From: Candidatus Parabacteroides intestinavium
Lineage (GTDB): Bacteria; Bacteroidota; Bacteroidia; Bacteroidales; Tannerellaceae
Assembly (NCBI GenBank): GCA_019118725.1
Contig: DWYO01000218.1
Span: forward strand, 1-8,510
Length of the DNA stretch: 8,510 bases
Direction: 5' to 3'
This document shows positions 1-6,045 of the stretch, in pieces (positions within the stretch are counted from its first letter, which is position 1; the number at the start of each line of letters is the position of its first letter). The notes beneath the pieces were generated by a model. That model was not told the DNA's origin. It did not search any database and saw nothing but the letters and a program-made list of their open reading frames with translations. The translations under genes were made by a program, and so were the position numbers.

Positions 1-1576
1 ATCATGCGAAGAATATGCTAAAGGAGATATAGATAAACCTTTGATTCAATGCGAGTATGCTCATGCGATGGGTAACTCGCAAGGCGGATTCAAAGAGTAT
101 TGGGATTTAGTACGCAAATATCCGAAGTACCAGGGCGGATTTATTTGGGACTTTGTAGATCAAGCTGCGCGTTGGTACACGAAAGACGGAAAAGAATTTT
201 ATGCGTATGGAGGTGATTACAATCCGTATGATGCATCCGATAATAATTTTAATAACAATGGCTTGATTGGTCCGGATCGTATTCCGAATCCTCATGCCTA
301 CGAGGTGGGGTATATTTACCAGAATATTTGGGTAAATCCGGTGGATTTACAGAAAGGTGAGATTTCTATATATAACGAGAACTTTTTCAGAGATTTAAGT
401 GGTTATTATGCAGAATGGAATCTGCTTGTAGAGGGTGAACCTGTACAATCGGGTATCATTACGGATCTGAATGTGGCTCCTCAGAAAACGGCCAGTCAGA
501 AGTTAGGTTATTCTTTAGAGGGAATTTGTCCGGACAAGGAGATATTGCTCAATATTTCTTTCAAATTGAAAGATAGTGAGACGTTGCTTCCGGCCGGATA
601 TCCGGTAGCAAAACAGCAATTGGTCGTACGTGGCTATAAAGCTCCAGAGAAGCTGTTGGTTGAGCCGGTGATTGCTCATGATGAGACTCCTGATCCGGTG
701 GTTGAAGATAATGATCAATTCTATCTGATCGTGAAAGGTGAGAATTTCCAGATCGATTTCGAACGCCGGAACGGGTTATTGAGCTTGTATGATGTGAATG
801 GCCGGTCTGTTTTGCAGGAAGGATCTCAATTAAGACCTAATTTCTGGCGTGCTCCGACGGATAACGATATGGGTGCCGGATTACAACAGAAATATGTTGT
901 CTGGAAAAATCCGAAATTGGAATTGACGAGTCTGGAACATAAAACGGAAGAGGGCAAGGTTGTCGTGACGGCCCAGTATGATATGCCTGATGTATCGGCT
1001 AAGCTGGCTTTAAATTATCGCATAGATAAAGAAGGTGCTATCGAAGTTACGCAGAGCATGACTACAGATAAAGGGGTAAAGGTCCCGAATATGTTCCGCT
1101 TTGGTATGCGTGTGGAATTGAATAAGGAGATGACACATATCCAGTACTACGGACGTGGACCGGTAGAAAATTATAGCGATAGAAATAATGTATCTTTTAT
1201 CGGTAAATATAAACAGACGGTCGATGAACAGTTCTACTCTTATATTCGTCCGCAAGAAACCGGTAATAAGACCGATATCCGTTGGTGGAATCAGACAGAC
1301 AGAGGGGGTAATGGTATCCAGTTGGTTGGTTCGGCACCCTTCTCAGCCAGTGCGTTGCATTATACTTTAGAGTCGCTGGATGATGGTTGGGAGAAAGACC
1401 AGCGCCATTCGGAACTGATCCCGCAAACCGATTATGTGAATATGTGCATTGATAAGGCGCAGTCCGGATTGGGTTGTGTAAATAGTTGGGGTACACTGCC
1501 GTTGGAAAAGTATCAGTTACCTTATCAGGATTATACGTTTACATTTGTCATCAAACCGATTCAGCATCAGTTATAA
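1..1576 (+). CDS. Beta-galactosidase, glycoside hydrolase family 2 (LacZ type), 3' part only
   Basis: Partial gene: the frame is open from position 2 with no start, so the 5' end lies before the window and about 524 residues are visible. GH2 enzymes hydrolyse terminal beta-galactosides by a retaining mechanism. The fragment opens in the TIM barrel at the LacZ signature CEYAHAMGNS; its Glu (codon 53-55, window residue 18) corresponds to the nucleophile E537 of E. coli LacZ. The barrel continues with FIWDFVDQ and YGGDY, then a beta-sandwich domain (about residues 110-220). The C-terminal beta-galactosidase small-chain domain (about 240-520) shows WRAPTDND (282-289), YGRGPVENYSDRN, RPQETGNKTD and a late NSWG, all with LacZ counterparts. 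The acid/base Glu region lies upstream and is not visible. In Bacteroidales such enzymes usually serve periplasmic glycan degradation. The natural substrate cannot be told from this part. The gene ends at TAA and is followed by a strong terminator. Confidence 0.95.
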   Translation, partial: SCEEYAKGDIDKPLIQCEYAHAMGNSQGGFKEYWDLVRKYPKYQGGFIWDFVDQAARWYTKDGKEFYAYGGDYNPYDASDNNFNNNGLIGPDRIPNPHAYEVGYIYQNIWVNPVDLQKGEISIYNENFFRDLSGYYAEWNLLVEGEPVQSGIITDLNVAPQKTASQKLGYSLEGICPDKEILLNISFKLKDSETLLPAGYPVAKQQLVVRGYKAPEKLLVEPVIAHDETPDPVVEDNDQFYLIVKGENFQIDFERRNGLLSLYDVNGRSVLQEGSQLRPNFWRAPTDNDMGAGLQQKYVVWKNPKLELTSLEHKTEEGKVVVTAQYDMPDVSAKLALNYRIDKEGAIEVTQSMTTDKGVKVPNMFRFGMRVELNKEMTHIQYYGRGPVENYSDRNNVSFIGKYKQTVDEQFYSYIRPQETGNKTDIRWWNQTDRGGNGIQLVGSAPFSASALHYTLESLDDGWEKDQRHSELIPQTDYVNMCIDKAQSGLGCVNSWGTLPLEKYQLPYQDYTFTFVIKPIQHQL

Positions 1577-1596
1577 GTCGGGGAGATAGTTGAGGT

Positions 1597-1664
1597 GAAA
1601 TAATAAGGCACCGGAACGACCTTTGGGTCAGTATTCCGGTGCCTTTAGTTTGTCTTATTATTTC
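1597..1664. terminator. Bidirectional intrinsic terminator between convergent genes
   Basis: A perfect 12-bp stem is formed by 1605-1616 (AAGGCACCGGAA) and 1634-1645 (TTCCGGTGCCTT). The 17-nt loop contains its own small GACC/GGTC hairpin (1618-1621 with 1626-1629). T-rich tracts follow on both strands, so it can end both the beta-galactosidase transcript and the convergent hydrolase transcript. A second perfect 11-bp inverted repeat, GAAATAATAAG (1597-1607) with CTTATTATTTC (1654-1664), encloses the first and shares bases 1605-1607 with it. The right outer arm includes the hydrolase stop codon (1658-1660). Confidence 0.9.
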
Positions 1665-3556
1665 CTGACTACAGGAAGCAAGAGGTAGGAGTGAGCTCCT
1701 TTCTGATGATAAATGCGAATATTTTGGCGCATTTCAAAATCCTCTTCCGTGCAGGTATAAGTGTTGATGAACTTTTGCGGATTGCGGTCAATGATAGGGA
1801 ACCACGAACTTTGGATCTGAATCATCAGCCGGTGACCGGGCAAGAAAGTATGTGCCACATCAGGCAAGACATAACTTACCGGCGTCACTTGTCCCGGCTC
1901 AAACGCTTTCGGATGTTCAAAACTTTCCCGATAACGTCCACGGAATAACTCGCCTCGCACCATCAGCTGATAGCCGCTCATCGGGTATTTGGGGTTTTGG
2001 AGATAATCTGTTGCTTCTTCAGGATATTTGAAGTTTTCCGGGAAAACATCTATTACTTTTACCATAAAGTCCGCGTCAGTGCCAGATATTGCCGTCTGGA
2101 GATTTACCTCAATGGGCCCGGCTAAAGTAAGGCTGTCCTCCAATACAGGAGTCATGAACGTAATGACATCCGGACGCGAGGTGGCAAAACGTTGGTCGTC
2201 TACCATATATTCCAGAGTGCGGTAGGTTGTCGGGTTGGCTGTATAAGGAACCGGTTTGCTCATATCAGAAATATATTCGGTATAAGATTCATTTTCTGAA
2301 GGCATAGAGGTCGACACTTTGCCACCTTCCTGCAAATAGAAAGGAGTGGGAGATATTTCCTTTGAGGGCCATTCATCCAGAAACTCCCATTCATTTTTTC
2401 CGGTGTGGAAAACACTGACATGATGCTGAGGCTTTTCACCTTTTCCTTCCAGATAATAACGGAAGAAAGGATATTCAATTTCATCTTTGTAATAAGCTGA
2501 TGTGCTTTTTCCGAAATAGAGATTCCCGAACCCTTCAAATGAGCGGCGTGTCCATGCACCATGCCACCAAGGGCCGAAGGCCAGATAGAGTTCTGTTTCA
2601 GGCGATTGCTCTTTGATGGCTTTATAGGTGTTCCATGCACCGTAGCAATCTTCCGAGTCAAACAATCCTCCGGTAACGAGTATGGCCGGTTTTAAGTTAT
2701 GGCATGAGCGGCGTGCGTCACGTTCTTGCCAGAAAGAATCAAAGTTAGGATGTTCTTTGATAAGGTTCCATAAAGTTTCGGTTGAATCTTGCACAAGAAG
2801 ATCGGCATCATGGAAAGTCCCTAAAGCGAGAAAATCGGTATAGACATCGTTCTTGACGATTTGCTTCATAATACCTTTTCCGGCATGACGTCCTTCGAGC
2901 CAAGGCAGGAAATTGGTCGTTTGAAGAAAAGTGAAGGCTCCGTTATGATGGCGGTCATCTCCCCGGAACCAGTCTGTGACAGGCCCTTGAGGAGATACGG
3001 CTTTGAGAGCAGGATGGTTGGACGAAGCCGTCATCGTGGCCTGGAATCCATCGTAGCTGATTCCCCATGTCCCGACTCGCTGATTGTTATGCGTGTTGTT
3101 GATGAGCCATTCTATCGTATCGTAAGTATCGGTTGACTCATCGATGTCTTTGTCCGATTTCCGGTTTTTATTCAGAGGACGCACCTGAACAAACTCTCCT
3201 TCGCTTTTGTGCCTTCCGCGGATATCCTGAAATACGAGGATGTAGTTATGCTCCAAGTAATTCTTCATGGAGCCATCGCGTTTTTTTACAGATCCGCTGA
3301 ACTGTTCCCCGTAAGGTTCGCACGAATAAGGGGTACGCATCATGAGGATGGGATGCTTCTCGCTGTTATCTTTGGGTTCGTAGATGGCGGTATAAAGTTT
3401 CACGCCATCGCGCATCGGGATCATCACCTCGCGTTTTGTGTAATACTGTTTGGCCTTTATCTCCAGGCTATCGACTTTATTTTCTTTTTTCTGAGCAAAA
3501 GCCGTTATACTTGCCCAGCCCAGTACGGTAGCAAGTAGAATAAATCTTATCTTCAT
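1658..3556 (-). CDS. Secreted serine hydrolase of the CocE/NonD (S15-like) family, probable alpha-amino-acid ester hydrolase
   Basis: A 632-residue alpha/beta hydrolase. The N-terminus is a Sec signal peptide with probable cleavage after AFA (residue 21), so it acts in the periplasm or outside. The N-terminal half is the catalytic domain. The nucleophile is Ser167 in GISYDG, the acid Asp300 in GGLFDSED, the base His332 in GPWWHG, with Tyr77 (RTPY) as likely oxyanion-hole residue. The last ~230 residues match the beta-rich C-terminal domain of this family. From memory of the characterised alpha-amino-acid ester hydrolases, the Ser-to-Asp (133) and Asp-to-His (32) spacings agree with the Acetobacter enzyme. 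The acidic cluster that holds the substrate alpha-amino group is also present as Asp201, Glu302 and Asp303. Such enzymes cleave alpha-amino-acid esters and amides, including side chains of ampicillin and cephalexin type beta-lactams; their natural role is unclear. Automatic pipelines would say X-Pro dipeptidyl-peptidase. The gene is 67 bp downstream of the lipoprotein gene with no terminator or clear promoter between, so probably co-transcribed. Confidence 0.88.
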   Translation of the reverse strand: MKIRFILLATVLGWASITAFAQKKENKVDSLEIKAKQYYTKREVMIPMRDGVKLYTAIYEPKDNSEKHPILMMRTPYSCEPYGEQFSGSVKKRDGSMKNYLEHNYILVFQDIRGRHKSEGEFVQVRPLNKNRKSDKDIDESTDTYDTIEWLINNTHNNQRVGTWGISYDGFQATMTASSNHPALKAVSPQGPVTDWFRGDDRHHNGAFTFLQTTNFLPWLEGRHAGKGIMKQIVKNDVYTDFLALGTFHDADLLVQDSTETLWNLIKEHPNFDSFWQERDARRSCHNLKPAILVTGGLFDSEDCYGAWNTYKAIKEQSPETELYLAFGPWWHGAWTRRSFEGFGNLYFGKSTSAYYKDEIEYPFFRYYLEGKGEKPQHHVSVFHTGKNEWEFLDEWPSKEISPTPFYLQEGGKVSTSMPSENESYTEYISDMSKPVPYTANPTTYRTLEYMVDDQRFATSRPDVITFMTPVLEDSLTLAGPIEVNLQTAISGTDADFMVKVIDVFPENFKYPEEATDYLQNPKYPMSGYQLMVRGELFRGRYRESFEHPKAFEPGQVTPVSYVLPDVAHTFLPGHRLMIQIQSSWFPIIDRNPQKFINTYTCTEEDFEMRQNIRIYHQKGAHSYLLLPVVRK

Positions 3557-3623
3557 AAGTATTTAGTTTTATCCGTTTTTTTTGCAGATTCTTTAGAAAC
3601 TGTTTGGAATTTATTCCAGCTTC

Positions 3624-4463
3624 TTATTCTTCGTTTTGGGTGGCTTGCATCTTCTCATTCAGATAAGCGATACGTTTTAAAGCCTTGCGCTTGGTCTCTA
3701 CCATCTGATGGATATCAGTCAGAGCTGTAGCCAGATTGTAAGTGGCGACTAACGCCTTTTTATCCGCCTCGGCCATGTAGATAATATAGGGCTTACCCCC
3801 TTTGTATTCCACCCGGATACGTTCTTTGGCATGATCGTAAATGAACTTGATGGCATCTTGTCCGTTTGTACCTTTATACGTGACCACTTCGGTTGTACTT
3901 CCCATATCTTTGAAATGATAGTTTACACCTCCGTCATAGGGAATTGATGCGGTTTCAGCATACAGTCCGTCCGGTGTACTTAGTTTGATGGAGGTATGGT
4001 TGATAGGATGTCCTCCGTAAAAGACGCTTGCCAGATACATTTCTCCGTTTTCATCCACTCCACATCGTACATAGCACCGCTGGACATTCCTTTCGATCGT
4101 TTGCTGCTTCCAGATGTAATTACCAATTTCCTCATAAGCCGAATCCTTCTCGAAAGTAAATCCTGCCTTGAGCGAGTCCGCTTCATGTAACCGGATAGGC
4201 ATTAGGCTGTCGCAAAAAGCAATATTGCGCTCTGCCTCTTTCAAATCAACTTGCCGCATAAGTGTCAGTGCCTCTTTCAAGGCGCCGATCTCTTTGGGAT
4301 ATTGTGCGCGCAGGCTATCGATTTCACTTCTTGCCGCGAAGAAGTTGTTGTTCTCATAATAAGTACGTGCTTTATCCAGCCGTTCTTGTGCCTCGCGCTT
4401 GGCATTATCGCATCCTGTTAATGCGATGGCCAGCATCAAACAAGCTACATAATATTTTTTCAT
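3624..4463 (-). CDS. Lipoprotein of unknown function with helical N-terminal half
   Basis: Family not recognised. From the ATG at 4463 the product has 279 residues and begins with a short basic segment, a hydrophobic stretch and the lipobox LTGC (Cys18), so it should be a lipoprotein. Residue +2 is Asp, an inner-membrane retention signal in E. coli but of uncertain meaning in Bacteroidetes. Residues about 20-110 are strongly helical and charged, with a TPR-like segment (ARTYYENNNFFAARSEIDSL). The middle (about 120-230) looks beta-rich, and residues 235-279 form a final charged helix, possibly coiled coil. The frame is open back to a GTG at 4490, but ATG 4463 is preferred because it directly precedes the signal peptide and the GTG lies within a probable promoter element. 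The hydrolase gene follows 67 bp downstream. An envelope scaffold or accessory role is only an inference. Confidence 0.85.
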   Translation of the reverse strand: MKKYYVACLMLAIALTGCDNAKREAQERLDKARTYYENNNFFAARSEIDSLRAQYPKEIGALKEALTLMRQVDLKEAERNIAFCDSLMPIRLHEADSLKAGFTFEKDSAYEEIGNYIWKQQTIERNVQRCYVRCGVDENGEMYLASVFYGGHPINHTSIKLSTPDGLYAETASIPYDGGVNYHFKDMGSTTEVVTYKGTNGQDAIKFIYDHAKERIRVEYKGGKPYIIYMAEADKKALVATYNLATALTDIHQMVETKRKALKRIAYLNEKMQATQNEE

Positions 4464-4489
4464 CTTTAGTCCATTGTTTTTATTTGCCA

Positions 4490-4497
4490 CAAAGGTA
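4490..4497 (-). promoter_or_regulatory. Probable Bacteroidetes -7 promoter element of the lipoprotein/hydrolase operon
   Basis: On the minus strand this reads TACCTTTG, a full match to the Bacteroidetes -7 consensus TAnnTTTG. It lies 26 bp upstream of the preferred ATG (4463), leaving a short leader. No TTTG-like -33 box is seen at the expected spacing, so the assignment rests on one element. A 6-bp inverted repeat, GTAATC (4510-4515) with GATTAC (4528-4533), lies just upstream where a regulator could bind. Confidence 0.5.
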
Positions 4498-4544
4498 CAA
4501 AAACAATTTGTAATCTTTTTTCATTGCGATTACTTCCCTGCGCG

Positions 4545-4671
4545 TTAATTGCTATTCAGTCGTTTTTGCCTCCGGTCCGCCAGCCATAAGACGAGTAGCC
4601 ATTCGATGACCGGGACAAGGCCTCCGATGCCGATTGCGCCTATTTCCCAAATTCCCAACCGGTTGTTAGTA
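4545..4671 (-). pseudogene. 3' remnant of an integral membrane protein gene
   Basis: About 40 minus-strand codons ending at TAA (complement of 4545-4547). They read like the end of a polytopic membrane protein: a hydrophobic helix (GAIGIGGLVPVIEWLLVLWLA) followed by a basic tail (DRRQKRLNSN), consistent with a cytoplasmic C-terminus. Upstream, toward higher coordinates, the same frame stays open but is antisense to the conserved H-box of the kinase gene, so the protein-like part stops near 4670. No start codon with a plausible leader exists for a stand-alone small protein. It is best read as a gene truncated at its 5' side by the event that also beheaded the kinase. Family unknown. A chance open stretch cannot be excluded. 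Confidence 0.4.
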
Positions 4672-4674
4672 TAG

Positions 4675-5253
4675 AAACAGACAAAACAGCAGATAGATCC
4701 GCACTTCATGTTCAACAACTTCAGCATCCTTTCCGAACTGATCATGGAAGACCGCCTGTTGGCGAGCAAGTTCCTTGATAAGCTCTCGAAAGTTTATCGT
4801 TACGTCATCCAGAACTTCAACCGCGACACAATCCCCATCGGAGGCGAGCTGGCTTTCCTCAATGCCTACTTCTACCTGATGGAAATTCGTTACGAAGGCG
4901 CTCTTATCATCACCATTACTCCGGAGCTGAGTAAGGCCCAGGGAGAAATCCCGCCTCTTACGCTCCAACTTCTGGTGGAGAATGCCCTCAAGCACAATAG
5001 CTTTTCCGAAGAACGCCCGCTGATGATGAGTTTCTCGGTAGAAGAGGATTACATTGTGGTGAGCAATACGTTGCAGCCTATTGCACGCCAGGTCATCTCT
5101 ACAGGTATCGGACAACGCAACATCATGGCACGCTACGCGTTGTTGTCGGCCCGCAAGCCTATCGTGGAGCAGACCGATGAGGTTTACACTGTCCGCCTTC
5201 CCATATTACACAACATGCAAAACGAACCGAACAATGAATATTCTGATTATTGA
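4675..5253 (+). pseudogene. 5'-truncated LytS-type sensor histidine kinase (H-box and ATPase domain only)
   Basis: The homologous frame begins right after an in-frame TAG (4672-4674) and opens with KQTKQQIDPHFMFNNFSIL, the H-box of LytS/YehU-type kinases (His_kinase family); the phosphoacceptor His is codon 4702-4704. The rest of the catalytic region is intact: the N-box LQLLVENALKHN and the G-box region TGIGQRNIMARYALL, ending normally at TGA 5251-5253. Full-length members have several N-terminal membrane helices plus a linker, about 150-250 residues, all missing here. No ATG, GTG or TTG lies between the TAG and the His codon. The first start, ATG 4708, falls inside the H-box after the His, so any product would lack its phosphorylation site. 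There is no visible RBS or promoter. The 3' end overlaps the response regulator gene by 20 bp, the usual arrangement of such pairs. Confidence 0.85.
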
Positions 5254-5989
5254 AGACGAGAAGCGCAACTATAACCGCTTGAAACGGCTGCTGGAAGAAA
5301 TCGACTATACGATGCACATCGAAGGGCCGCTATCAAGCGTGAAAGAAACCGTCCGGTATCTCCAGCAGATGCCTGCACCGGATTTGATTCTTGCCGACAT
5401 ACGCCTGAGCGACGGATTGAGTTTTGAGGCACTTGGTGCTGTACCGCTGCATTCGCCGGTAGTTTTCACGACCGCTTACGATGAGTATGCCATTCGGGCA
5501 TTCAAGTATAACGGCATTGACTACCTCCTTAAGCCTATCGATGGCGAAGAGCTTGCCGCAGCTATCCGAAAAGCCGGAGAGTGGCACCGGACTGCTACCG
5601 ACGATAACCTTCTCCTTCTGCTCGAACAGATGCAGCGCAGCCAGTTCCGTTACCGCGAGCGGTTCCTCTTACCCTATCGGGATGGTTACAAATCGGTCCT
5701 TGTACGCAATGTGAACCATATCTATTCGGAGAACCGGGTTACACAGCTGAAACTGACGGACGGTACGTCGGAAGTAGTCCCGCTCTCAATGGATACGCTT
5801 GAAATGCAGCTTGACCCGGACCGTTTCTTTCGCGCCAACCGTCAGTATATCATTTGTGCCGATTGCGTACAGTATGTAGCCAATTATTTCAACGGCAAAC
5901 TTATTGTCCACCTCAAGGCTTATCCCGATGCAAAAATAGTCGTCAGCCGTGAGAAAGCGGCGGCGTTCAAGGCATGGATGGACCGGTGA
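5234..5989 (+). CDS. LytTR-family response regulator (LytR/AlgR type)
   Basis: A full-length 251-residue transcription regulator starting at ATG 5234; this start gives the canonical receiver opening MNILIIEDE and overlaps the kinase remnant by 20 bp, indicating translational coupling in the ancestral operon. The receiver domain (about 1-115) has the acidic pair Glu7/Asp8, phosphoacceptor Asp55 (LILADIRLSDG), switch Thr80 and Lys100 (LLKP). The LytTR DNA-binding domain (about 145-251) shows the FLLPYRDGYKSV opening, HIYSENRVTQL, a central RFFRANRQYII and the final IVVSREKAAAFKAWM. No residue expected to be essential is missing. Its cognate kinase is truncated and no promoter is seen, so it may be silent, expressed by read-through, or phosphorylated by another kinase. 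Codons here end in C or G more often than in the beta-galactosidase gene by eye. Confidence 0.93.
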   Translation: MNILIIEDEKRNYNRLKRLLEEIDYTMHIEGPLSSVKETVRYLQQMPAPDLILADIRLSDGLSFEALGAVPLHSPVVFTTAYDEYAIRAFKYNGIDYLLKPIDGEELAAAIRKAGEWHRTATDDNLLLLLEQMQRSQFRYRERFLLPYRDGYKSVLVRNVNHIYSENRVTQLKLTDGTSEVVPLSMDTLEMQLDPDRFFRANRQYIICADCVQYVANYFNGKLIVHLKAYPDAKIVVSREKAAAFKAWMDR

Positions 5990-6045
5990 TTCCGATTGAG
6001 ATTTCATTATGGCACACCATCGTATCAGAAGTCGTTTTGATCCGG

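Noticed and set aside
2260..2661. 133-codon minus-strand frame inside the hydrolase gene
   Set aside because: It overlaps the conserved hydrolase coding frame completely and has no recognisable motif; it is a shadow frame.
3605..3618. Palindrome TGGAATTTATTCCA between the lipoprotein and hydrolase genes as a terminator
   Set aside because: The stem is only 5-6 bp, AT-rich, and lacks a T tract on the minus strand; the two genes are more likely co-transcribed.
4545..4769. A 74-codon minus-strand frame that could be a complete small membrane protein
   Set aside because: Its first ~33 codons are antisense to the conserved kinase H-box and are not protein-like; only the last ~40 codons look real, so it is listed as a 3' remnant.
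5081..5233. N-terminal extension of the response regulator by 51 codons
   Set aside because: The extension is an alternate frame of the conserved kinase G-box region; the receiver domain begins exactly at ATG 5234.
5990..6045. Terminator between the convergent response regulator and pseudo-protease genes
   Set aside because: Only a 4-bp ATGG/CCAT hairpin and scattered CCGGT copies are present; no convincing stem with a T run.
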